This document shows positions 1-6,389 of a stretch of 28,082 nt of DNA, one piece after another. Origin of the DNA: JBQTIQ01 sp052387955 (GTDB taxonomy: Bacteria > Actinomycetota > Acidimicrobiia > Acidimicrobiales > JACDCH01); contig JBQTIQ010000082.1 of the NCBI GenBank assembly GCA_052387955.1, positions 1 to 28,082 of the forward strand. Reading direction: 5' to 3'. A program made the position numbers and the translations under genes. Numbering within the stretch: position 1 is the stretch's first letter; every line of letters starts with the position of its first letter. The notes under the pieces are model-generated. The model was not told the DNA's origin, searched no databases, and saw only the letters and a program-made list of their open reading frames with translations.

Positions 1-162
1 CTCCTCGCGCCGGTGCTGGTCGTCAACTTCGCCCGCCCGTTCGGCCACAAATACCGCGCAGCGTTGACACTGTTGGTCTCGGCGCTCGAGGAGGTGCTCC
101 CGAGGAGTGGCCAAGACCTACGGATCCGAAACCCGCCGTTGATAACGAGCCCGGGTTCCTGA
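1..162 (+). CDS. Possible 3' end of an unidentified gene (partial)
   Basis: An open frame enters from the left edge and stops at 160-162, giving 53 codons. The first 40 codons have the strong G/C third-position bias of the neighbouring genes, and the translation includes FARPFGHKYRAAL and LVSALEEVL. Bias weakens after about 120, so the last residues may not belong to the original gene. I do not recognise the family. The opposite strand is also open here, so the strand is uncertain. It could be a gene cut by the mobile-element activity to its right. Confidence 0.3.
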   Translation, partial: LLAPVLVVNFARPFGHKYRAALTLLVSALEEVLPRSGQDLRIRNPPLITSPGS

Positions 163-413
163 CCCGCCAGACCTCCGCGACCAAGACGGTCAGCGCCGGC
201 TCGTCGGCGGGTGCGGATCGCCATGACCTGGAGCGCGCCCACGGCAGCCCCCATGTAGGTCACGCCTTGAACAGCGCAGACCGCGCACATGAACTCGACC
301 GTAGGCCGATCATTCCGTTGCGTACGCCCACAGGCAGAGCCTTGCTGCAGCAGCTCGACAGCGCTAACCAACGGCGAGTGTGGTGCGAAGCTGATCGGCA
401 CCTTCCCGTGCGT
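163..413. other. Unassigned flank left of the IS21 element
   Basis: No recognisable gene, RNA or repeat is seen here. One minus-strand frame has no stop from 413 to 1, but its codons lack the local third-position bias and the translation resembles nothing known to me. Confidence 0.4.
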
Positions 414-430
414 TGTCGTGCGCCAGCTTG

Positions 431-465
431 ATGGGACCACCTGAGCGTCAGTGGCATGGGACCAC
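431..465 (+). repeat. Left-end IS21 repeats, two copies
   Basis: ATGGGACCAC occurs at 431-440 and 456-465, 25 bp apart. These match, in inverted orientation, the three copies at the right end. They are probably transposase binding sites by analogy with IS21. Confidence 0.75.
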
Positions 466-512
466 TTCGTCGGGGTGTCAACGTCGGCGTGGTGATGATG
501 CTGGTCGGTTGG

Positions 513-707
513 TCAGCGGTCAAGGACCGGTGGGGGCGGTGCTGCTGGTTCGGTGGCGGTGTGGGCTTGTGCGTGGTCGATGAGGTCGTCGGTGGCGACG
601 ACGTTGCGGCAGGCAGCGCAGCAGTGCTCGAGATGCCAGCGTCCTGGGAGCAGGCCGAGGGGTGTCGGCGGCAGCCAGCTGACGCGTGTGTGGAAGGTGA
701 TGTTCAT
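513..707 (-). CDS. Small cysteine-containing third ORF of the IS21 element
   Basis: A 64-aa frame starts with ATG at 707 and overlaps the istB stop as ATGA, so its translation is probably coupled to istB. It stops at 513-515, close to the left end repeats. Codons are strongly G/C-ending, as expected of a real gene. The protein begins MNITFHTRVSWLPPTP and has a CCAAC cluster around residues 29-33 followed by an Ala/Pro-rich tail. The CxxC could bind zinc. I cannot name the function; an accessory role in transposition is inferred only from position. The frame remains open upstream inside istB, but the coupled ATG is the natural start. Confidence 0.6.
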   Translation of the reverse strand: MNITFHTRVSWLPPTPLGLLPGRWHLEHCCAACRNVVATDDLIDHAQAHTATEPAAPPPPVLDR

Positions 708-1498
708 GCCGGTGACCGCCGGGGCCGTCGGGGGCTGGGGGTCTCCGCATCGAGTCGGGGCTTCTGGCGTTGCCGGTAGGACTCGCCGTCGAGGACGAGT
801 TCGTGGGCGGCGGACTGGAGCCGGTCGATGGCGGACTGGGCGAGGAGCGGGTCGGCCATGCATGCGAGCCACTCGACTGGCTCCCGGTTGGAGGTGACCA
901 CGGTGGCGGCGCTGCGGTGGCGTTCCACGATGAGCTCGTAGATGTCGGCGGTGTCGAGGGCGTCGAGCGCTTGGAGGGCGAAGTCATCGATGACGAGCAG
1001 GTCGACGCGCAGCAGCTTGCGCATCTCGACCTCGTGGCTGTTGTCGAGCCGTGACGCTCGTAGGCGTTTGAGGAGCCGGTCGCAGCGTTCGAAGTGCACG
1101 CTGTAGCGGCGGCGGACCGCGGCGTGGCCGAGGGCGGTGGCGAGGAAGGTCTTGCCGACCCCGACGGGACCCATGATGACGGCGTTGTGTCCGCCGTCGA
1201 CGAACCGCAGTGAGCACAGCTCGTTCCAGATGGCCCGGTCGTAGGTGATGTTGGCGGTGGGATCCCACCGGTCCAGGGTCATCGTCGGGTCGAGCCCAGC
1301 GGCTCGGGCCCGCCGGTCGGCTGAGGTGGTCTCGCGTCGGGTGACTTCGTCGGCGAGGACGAGTTCGAGGAACTCGGCGTGTCCCATCCCGCCGGTGTGG
1401 GCGAGCGCGAGCCGTTCGGGGAGGGTGTCGAGGCAGCGGCCGAGCTTGACCCGGCGCAGCAGGGCTCGCAGCTCGGGGGTGACCGTCGGGGCGCTCAT
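704..1498 (-). CDS. istB: IstB-like transposition helper ATPase
   Basis: This 264-aa protein is the AAA+ ATP-binding helper of IS21-family transposition, which works with IstA in target capture and strand transfer. Walker A is GPVGVGKT at residues 110-117, and a Walker B-type LLVIDDF lies near residues 167-173. The N-terminal 100 residues match the helical region usual in IstB, with TLPERLALA and the SFLE-like AEFLELVL. Length is normal for the family. It starts inside the end of istA with an ATGA overlap at 1495-1498, so the two are translated as an operon. A small ORF overlaps its stop codon in turn. Confidence 0.95.
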   Translation of the reverse strand: MSAPTVTPELRALLRRVKLGRCLDTLPERLALAHTGGMGHAEFLELVLADEVTRRETTSADRRARAAGLDPTMTLDRWDPTANITYDRAIWNELCSLRFVDGGHNAVIMGPVGVGKTFLATALGHAAVRRRYSVHFERCDRLLKRLRASRLDNSHEVEMRKLLRVDLLVIDDFALQALDALDTADIYELIVERHRSAATVVTSNREPVEWLACMADPLLAQSAIDRLQSAAHELVLDGESYRQRQKPRLDAETPSPRRPRRSPA

Positions 1499-3075
1499 CG
1501 GAGGGCCTCCTCGCCGGGGCGGGCGACGGCGAAGTGGCCGGGGTCACGGGCGAACCGGCCGGGGAGGACCACGCCGGGCAACGCCGGCTGCGTGATCGTC
1601 GTTGTGTGCTCGGTGCCGCGTTCGAGCATGCGACCGATGAGCCCGACGTTGACCTGTTCGTGGGCCAGCGCCGACGCGCACGCCACATCGACACGGTCGG
1701 CGCCCCACTTCCTGACCAGCCCGAGCAGGGCGTAGACCTGACGCATCTTGGTCCAGGGCAGCGGGATGTCGAGCAGCGCTGCCGCGTAGGCACCGACGGC
1801 CGGGCCGTGCTCGGCGGCCATCCGCTGCAGCTTGTCGAGGTCGCGCATGGCGTAGACGGTCTTGGTCGACGGCAGGTCTTCGGGGTCGGTCGAGCGGCGG
1901 CCTGGCTGCTGGCGGGGATGAACCTTGATGAGCTGGCCCCGGTGGAAGATCCGCACCAGGCTGCGGTCGGCGCGCACGTCGACCCGGGCGCCGATCAGCG
2001 CGCCGGGCACCGAGTAGAGCGACCGGGCGACCTCGATGTGGTGGTCCCGGTGCACCTTGGCCGTGGCGTAGATCGGCACGTCGTAGGGGGCCGTCGGCGC
2101 CGACCCCAGCCGCGGTTGCTCCTCGGCGGCGAAGGTCTCGGCGGGCCGCTGCTGGGTGGTGCCATGCACCCGCAGCCCGGCCCGCTCCCGGCACCAGACC
2201 TCGGCCCGGCGTTGGGCATCGGCGAGATCGATGAAGGTCTCTCCGGCGAAGAACGAGCCCCGCACGAACTGCACCTGCCGCTCCACCCGGGGCTTGTCCT
2301 GCGGGGACCGCACCCGGGCCGGGTCGATCTTGAACCCGCGGGTCTGCGCATACTCGACGAACGCCTGGTTCAGCCGGGGCTCCAGCGGGTCGGCGCCGTC
2401 GACGACCGCCGAGAGGTTGTCGGGGATCAGGGTCTTGAACACCCCGTCGAAGAACGCCCACGCCGCCTCGCAGCCGGCGATCACCGCCTCGGTGGTCTGA
2501 CGGTGCGTGAGCCACACGAAGCAGTGCCGGGAGACACAGGCGGTGAAGATCAGCGCGTGCACCACCCGGTCCCGGCCCGTCGCCGGGTCGAACACCAGCC
2601 CCATCCGGCCGAAGTCGACCTGGAGCTCGTCGCCCGGCTCCCCATCGGCGACCCGGACCGTCGCGGCCCGGCCCCGCCGGCGGCCCAGCACCTCAGCGAC
2701 GTAGCGCTGCACCGTCCGAGACGGCACCTCCACGCCCCGCCGCTCGAGCAGCTCGGCGATCTTCACGCCGGTCAGATCGTCCTTGACCCACGCGGCGATC
2801 TCGCCATGGTTGGCCTGCAGCAGCCGCCACGCCTCCCCGTGCCCGTCGCTGCGGTGCGGGCGCACCGCCTCGACCACCGCACCGATGAACCCGTCGGTCA
2901 GCTGCTCGTCGCCGCCATCGCCGACCAGACCGAGCCCCACCGCCGCCTCCACGTAGCGGCGCACCGTCTTGCGGTCGAAGCCGACCAGCCGTTCCGTCGC
3001 ACGTATGCCCTCACCGGCCAACCACAGCCGCAGCACCTCTCGAACCTCGAACACTCGGACCTCCCTGAACGCCAT
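1495..3075 (-). CDS. istA: IS21-family transposase IstA
   Basis: This 526-aa DDE transposase catalyses excision and integration of the element. An N-terminal helix-turn-helix region (residues 1-45, REVLRLWLAGEGIRATER) is followed by a second DNA-binding segment near 90-130 and the rve integrase core from about 145. Likely catalytic residues are D154 (LQVDFGR), D219 (LIPDNLSA) and E265 (KPRVERQVQ). The C-terminal beta-rich region contains HHIEVARSLYSVP, typical of IstA. GGAGGG lies just before the ATG and supports the start. The frame is intact. Three copies of the end repeat lie between its start and the right end of the element, where the promoter should be. Confidence 0.95.
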   Translation of the reverse strand: MAFREVRVFEVREVLRLWLAGEGIRATERLVGFDRKTVRRYVEAAVGLGLVGDGGDEQLTDGFIGAVVEAVRPHRSDGHGEAWRLLQANHGEIAAWVKDDLTGVKIAELLERRGVEVPSRTVQRYVAEVLGRRRGRAATVRVADGEPGDELQVDFGRMGLVFDPATGRDRVVHALIFTACVSRHCFVWLTHRQTTEAVIAGCEAAWAFFDGVFKTLIPDNLSAVVDGADPLEPRLNQAFVEYAQTRGFKIDPARVRSPQDKPRVERQVQFVRGSFFAGETFIDLADAQRRAEVWCRERAGLRVHGTTQQRPAETFAAEEQPRLGSAPTAPYDVPIYATAKVHRDHHIEVARSLYSVPGALIGARVDVRADRSLVRIFHRGQLIKVHPRQQPGRRSTDPEDLPSTKTVYAMRDLDKLQRMAAEHGPAVGAYAAALLDIPLPWTKMRQVYALLGLVRKWGADRVDVACASALAHEQVNVGLIGRMLERGTEHTTTITQPALPGVVLPGRFARDPGHFAVARPGEEALR

Positions 3076-3147
3076 CGCCGCCCTCCGGCCTGCTGATCGG
3101 ACGGCGGCGACTGGACCGTCAACAGGACCGACGGTGGTGGACCCCGA

Positions 3148-3203
3148 GTGGTCCCATCACTGGCGGCGGGGTGGTCCCATCACTGGCGCTGGGGTGGTCC
3201 CAT
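3148..3203 (+). repeat. Right-end IS21 repeats, three copies
   Basis: GTGGTCCCAT occurs at 3148-3157, 3171-3180 and 3194-3203, exactly 23 bp apart. The first two are followed by CACTGGCG and the third by GCTCCTGGCG. They are inverted copies of the left-end units and lie in the region expected to drive istAB. Confidence 0.8.
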
Positions 3204-3272
3204 GCTCCTGGCGCTCAACCCACCCAAGTGGGCCCATGCGGCTGGCGGGCGACACGTTGGGTGGTCCAGGCG

Positions 3273-3380
3273 TTATGCGAGTGCTGGTTGGTGTCGTGTG
3301 GTCCAGGCCTGGGCGAACTCGTTGGGTGTGAGGTCGTTGGCGGCGCTGTGGGGTCGTTGCTCGTTGTAGTCGATCCGCCG
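3273..3380 (-). pseudogene. C-terminal remnant of an IS3-family transposase (OrfB type)
   Basis: The minus strand encodes IDYNEQRPHSAANDLTPNEF and then AQAW, ending at a TAA at 3273-3275. That is the characteristic end of the IS3-family OrfB integrase. Upstream of the IDYNEQ motif the frame runs into RRRRR and unrelated sequence, so only about 35 residues of the transposase survive and the catalytic core is gone. It lies between the IS21 right end and the kdpE-like gene, showing that this junction has received more than one mobile element. Confidence 0.75.
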
Positions 3381-3419
3381 CCGGCGGCGGGCAAAACCAT
3401 CCAGGTGCACCTGCCTCGA

Positions 3420-4217
3420 CTACGTGGCTCGCTCGTCGCCGGCGGTGCGCCGGCGCCCGGGATCGACGGCGGCGTCACCGGCGATGGGGACGGCGGGCGC
3501 CGTGGGCAGCCTCGTGGTGGGGCCATCAGGGTCGACGAGCCGGTAGCCGACCCCCGGTTCGGTGACGAGGCGGGGACGGGCCGGGTCGTCGCCGAGCTTC
3601 TTGCGGATCTGGCTGGCGTACACCCGCAGGTAGTGGGTCTCGCTCTGGTACTCGGGGCCCCAGACCTGCTGGAGGATCATCCGGTGGGTGAAGATCCGCC
3701 CTGGATGGCTACCGAGGAGAGCCAGGAAGGCGAACTCCTTGGGGGTGAGCCCGATCGGCTCGCCGTTGACCTCGACCCGGTACCGGGCCCGGTCGATCTG
3801 CAGCTGACCGATGCCCGTGACCGCGTCGGTCTGGCGGTTGTCGGTGCTGGGGCGGTGGCGCAGGGCGGTACGGAGCCGGGCAAGGAGCTCCGGGGTCGAG
3901 AAGGGTTTGGTGACGTAGTCGTCGGCGCCGTCGTCGAGGGCTTCGACTTTGCGGTGCTCGGTGCCGTCGGCGGTGAGCACGATGATGGGGACATCCGACC
4001 AGGTGCGCAGACGGCGGCACACCTCCACCCCGTCGAGATCGGGCAAGCCGAGATCGAGGATCACCGCGGCGGGGTGCGCCAGCGCGATAGCATCGATGGC
4101 AGCCTGTCCGGTGGTGGCGATGGCGACGCCGTAGCCCCGGGCATGGAGCGCGGCGGCCAGGGCACGGGCGATGGCGGGTTCGTCGTCGACGACGAGGACC
4201 AGCTCAGGCTCATCCAT
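3420..4217 (-). CDS. kdpE: KdpE-like OmpR-family response regulator
   Basis: A 265-aa DNA-binding response regulator. The receiver domain occupies residues 5-120, with acidic residues at VVDDEP, phospho-acceptor D55 (ILDLGLPD), T82 and K104 (TKPF). A winged-helix effector follows at about 135-227, with LTPKEFAFLALL, QVWGPEY and HYLRVYASQIRKKLGDDPAR. That last stretch is close to the KdpE signature, which favours KdpE over other OmpR-type regulators. A proline-rich tail of about 35 residues follows. Start at ATG 4217 is chosen because the domain begins there; an upstream in-frame extension would only translate kinase-gene sequence. It overlaps the kinase stop by 8 nt, so the pair is an operon. 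No kdpFABC is visible, so its target is probably the divergent transporter operon. Confidence 0.88.
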   Translation of the reverse strand: MDEPELVLVVDDEPAIARALAAALHARGYGVAIATTGQAAIDAIALAHPAAVILDLGLPDLDGVEVCRRLRTWSDVPIIVLTADGTEHRKVEALDDGADDYVTKPFSTPELLARLRTALRHRPSTDNRQTDAVTGIGQLQIDRARYRVEVNGEPIGLTPKEFAFLALLGSHPGRIFTHRMILQQVWGPEYQSETHYLRVYASQIRKKLGDDPARPRLVTEPGVGYRLVDPDGPTTRLPTAPAVPIAGDAAVDPGRRRTAGDERAT

Positions 4218-5349
4218 GGTGCAGCGGGACGGTGAAGGTGGACCGGCTTCCCCCGGTGGAGCAGTCGACGTTCTCGATGGTGATGGCGCCGCCGTGTGCT
4301 TCGACGAGGGCACGGCAGATCGCCAGGCCCAGGCCACTGGAGCGGCTGTGGGTGCCCCGCTCGAAAGGCTGGAACAACCGGTCGATCTCGGCAGGGTCGA
4401 TGCCAGGGCCTTGATCGGTGACCGATACCGCGACGAAGTCGCCGGCGACGCGGGCGCCGACAACGATCCTGGCCCCTGCAGGCGAATGTCGTACCGCGTT
4501 CTCGATCAGGTTCTGGACAACCTGGTCGAGCAGGGTGTAGTCGCCCTCGACGAGGGGGAGCCCGAACCCCAGCGCGAGCGAGACCCTGACCGTGCTCAGG
4601 AGCCGCTCGAGGCGCTGCACCGTATTGGTGAGGAGCTCGTCGATCGGGATCGCTTGTCGTTCCGGCTGAAGCGAGCCGGCCTCGATACGGCTCATCGACA
4701 GGAGGTTCCCCACCAGGCGGTCGAGGCGTTCGGCTTCGTCGGCGACGAGGTCGAGCAGGTCCTGGCGGGTGGACGGCTCGTACGCCGTGCCGTCGCGCAG
4801 GTCCGATGCCACTGCTCGTATCGCCGCGAGCGGGGTGCGCAGATCGTGCGACACCGACCGAAGGAGCGCTGTCCGCTGGACGTCGACTGCCTTGAGGACC
4901 TGCTTCTCGTCGGCCAGGCGGTCCTGTTCGGCGCGCATGGCCGCGTTGGCCTGCCACAAGGCCTCCACTTCCGCCGCCCTCTGCAGGGCTGCACGTCGCC
5001 TGTCGCCCTCACGGGCCACGAGGGTCGCCACGGTCAGGCCGACCAGGGCAAACACGGCGAAGGCGACGAGGTCGTCGACGGAGCCCACCTTCAGGGTGCC
5101 GTAAGGCTCGAGGAAGAACAGGTTGAACGATCCGGCAGCCAGCACCGCGATGGCAAGGCCGGCGAGGTGCCCGCCGCAGAGGGCGGCGACCACGCAGGGC
5201 ACCACGAGAGCCAAAGCCGGCGTCGCTGAGGTGACGTCGTCTCGGACAGGTAACAGCGCGCCCGTGACCACAAGGGCGACGGCGGCTCCCGCCGTGGCGC
5301 CGGCGACCGACCGTCGAGCAGAGAGCAAGGTCGACGGCACAGCTGCCAT
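4210..5349 (-). CDS. KdpD-like sensor histidine kinase with DUF4118 membrane domain
   Basis: A 379-aa membrane kinase. Residues 13-112 hold about four hydrophobic segments forming a DUF4118 module (FNLFFLEPYGTLKVGSVDDL), followed by a coiled linker (115-155). The kinase core follows: H-box SVSHDLRTPL with H168, N-box NLIENAVRHS near 280, G1 DQGPGID at 312-318 and G2 GLGL at 340-343. All catalytic motifs are present. It equals the C-terminal half of KdpD: the N-terminal KdpD/universal-stress region of full-length KdpD (about 900 aa) is missing, so cytoplasmic K+ or c-di-AMP sensing by that region is not expected. It would phosphorylate the regulator encoded immediately downstream. Start at ATG 5349 has no strong ribosome site. 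Confidence 0.88.
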   Translation of the reverse strand: MAAVPSTLLSARRSVAGATAGAAVALVVTGALLPVRDDVTSATPALALVVPCVVAALCGGHLAGLAIAVLAAGSFNLFFLEPYGTLKVGSVDDLVAFAVFALVGLTVATLVAREGDRRRAALQRAAEVEALWQANAAMRAEQDRLADEKQVLKAVDVQRTALLRSVSHDLRTPLAAIRAVASDLRDGTAYEPSTRQDLLDLVADEAERLDRLVGNLLSMSRIEAGSLQPERQAIPIDELLTNTVQRLERLLSTVRVSLALGFGLPLVEGDYTLLDQVVQNLIENAVRHSPAGARIVVGARVAGDFVAVSVTDQGPGIDPAEIDRLFQPFERGTHSRSSGLGLAICRALVEAHGGAITIENVDCSTGGSRSTFTVPLHHG

Positions 5350-5466
5350 TCTGCGCCGCCGGTCGAAGGGGCGAGGGCCTCGAGCCGTCGACGGGCTCTC
5401 GGACGGGCCGTCCCGAAATACGAGCGTGATGGCCGGGCGTGGGTGACGACCGATGTGGTGCCGACC

Positions 5467-5515
5467 TCAAGATCCCGTCAAGAGACGAGTCGTCGGCATA
5501 AAGAAGTAGTCAAGA
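5467..5515 (+). promoter_or_regulatory. Candidate response-regulator operator: three TCAAGA direct repeats
   Basis: TCAAGA occurs at 5467-5472, 5478-5483 and 5510-5515. The first two are 11 bp apart and the third a further 32 bp on, so all lie on one face of the helix. OmpR/PhoB-type regulators, including KdpE, typically bind direct half-sites with 11-bp spacing. The last copy ends 26 bp before the TAAGTT -10, at the upstream edge of the -35 zone, which is an activating position. Assignment to the adjacent regulator is inference. Confidence 0.45.
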
Positions 5516-5541
5516 CCCTCGGGCCGCGTCCGGGGTCACCC

Positions 5542-5547
5542 TAAGTT
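5542..5547 (+). promoter_or_regulatory. -10 element of the DUF4118/KimA operon
   Basis: TAAGTT ends 8 nt before GTG 5556. That spacing would put the transcription start at or next to the start codon, giving a leaderless mRNA. Confidence 0.55.
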
Positions 5548-5555
5548 CAGGTGTC

Positions 5556-6389
5556 GTGCGCGGCGCAGGTCCTGCCCCGGTCGCCGGCCTCGCGCTCGGC
5601 TCCTTCGGCCCGGTCGCGCTGGCCAGCGCGTTCGTGCCGCTGCGAAGCCTTCCCGGCGGGACCACGGCCGCCTTCGCCGTTCTCGCCGTGACCGTGTTCG
5701 CAGCCGCGGGGCTTGCCCGCGCCGGCGGCGCCGTGGGTGCCTTCACTGCGACGCTGTCGTTCGACTTCTACTTCTCCCGCCCCTATCTGGTGCTCGACCT
5801 GGACTGGCACGACAACGGGCGGTCATTGCTGGTGTTCGTCGTCGCGGCCTTGGCCGGCGCCACGGCAGCTCGCCGGAGCCGAGGCTTCGATGCGTCGGCC
5901 ATTGTGGCGGGCGCGCCGCGGCGGGCCGAGCCCGGCCCGGTCCGGCGTGTCCTGGGACTGATCGCCGACGAGGTGGACCCGCGGGACCTGGTCCTGGCGG
6001 TCCAGGCCGAGCTCACGTCGCTGCTCGTCCTACAGGGCTGCCGCTACTACTCCGGCCAGGTCCCCGGGAGCCTGCCCGAGCTGGACGTCCCGAGCGGGGG
6101 GGACCTGTCGCAACTGGCGGTGCGGCTCGAGTTGCCGGTCCGTGCCGGCGCCCACGCTCTCGGGGTCTACGTCCTGGAGACGACGCCCGGCACGCTCCTG
6201 ACGCCGACCCACATAGAACAGGCCAGGCTGCTCGGTGACCTGTTGGCCGTCGGGATCGCGCCCGACAGCATGCTGCGACCGGCCCGGCGCCCGGCTCGAC
6301 CCCATAGCGGCCTTCGTGCTCGCCGTGGCAGGGGCGGCGGCGCGGCTCGGTCCCGCCGGGCGCAGCGGACGGTCGAGAGGCGCACGTGA
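5556..6389 (+). CDS. DUF4118 membrane protein with GAF-like domain, kinase-less KdpD-type sensor
   Basis: A 277-aa protein. Residues 8-110 form a hydrophobic DUF4118-like module (four predicted helices, with SFDFYFSRPYLVLDLDW between the second and third pairs). Residues about 125-240 resemble the GAF domain that follows DUF4118 in KdpD (LVLAVQAELTSLLVLQGCRYY; RLELPVRAGAHALGVYVLE). An Arg-rich tail ends the protein. It has no H-box or ATPase domain, so it cannot be a kinase. It reads as the sensory middle of KdpD made as a separate protein. Its stop overlaps the transporter start (GTGA), so the two are translated together, suggesting a regulatory subunit of that transporter. Start GTG 5556 is supported by the -10 at 5542. 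The GAF call is by pattern and less certain. Confidence 0.72.
   Translation: MRGAGPAPVAGLALGSFGPVALASAFVPLRSLPGGTTAAFAVLAVTVFAAAGLARAGGAVGAFTATLSFDFYFSRPYLVLDLDWHDNGRSLLVFVVAALAGATAARRSRGFDASAIVAGAPRRAEPGPVRRVLGLIADEVDPRDLVLAVQAELTSLLVLQGCRYYSGQVPGSLPELDVPSGGDLSQLAVRLELPVRAGAHALGVYVLETTPGTLLTPTHIEQARLLGDLLAVGIAPDSMLRPARRPARPHSGLRARRGRGGGAARSRRAQRTVERRT

Larger units (their letters stand above)
414..3217 (-). mobile_element. IS21-family insertion sequence, about 2.8 kb
   Basis: The element holds istA, istB and a small third ORF, all on the minus strand. It is bounded by related ends. Reading inward from each side, both ends have GCGCCAG and then ATGGGACCACC (left 420-441, right 3214-3193 on the minus strand). 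The ATGGGACCAC unit recurs inside each end, which fits the multiple terminal repeats known for IS21 elements. The exact terminal bases are uncertain, because a TG/CA end can be drawn at 414 or 419 on the left. I see no convincing target-site duplication. Both transposition genes look intact, so the element may be active. Confidence 0.85.
5350..5555. promoter_or_regulatory. Divergent control region between the kinase and DUF4118 genes
   Basis: This 206-bp gap must hold promoters for the two-component operon (minus strand) and the DUF4118-transporter operon (plus strand). The plus-strand -10 is TAAGTT at 5542-5547. No good -35 precedes it, which fits activator dependence. Three TCAAGA repeats at 5467-5515 lie just upstream. 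No clear minus-strand promoter is visible. Confidence 0.55.

Noticed and set aside
1..413. Stop-free minus-strand frame across the left flank
   Set aside because: Codon bias is weak and the translation has no recognisable pattern; long open frames arise easily at this GC content.
1534..3096. Long plus-strand open frame opposite istA
   Set aside because: It is an antisense shadow created by high GC bias; the istA strand has full domain motifs and codon bias.
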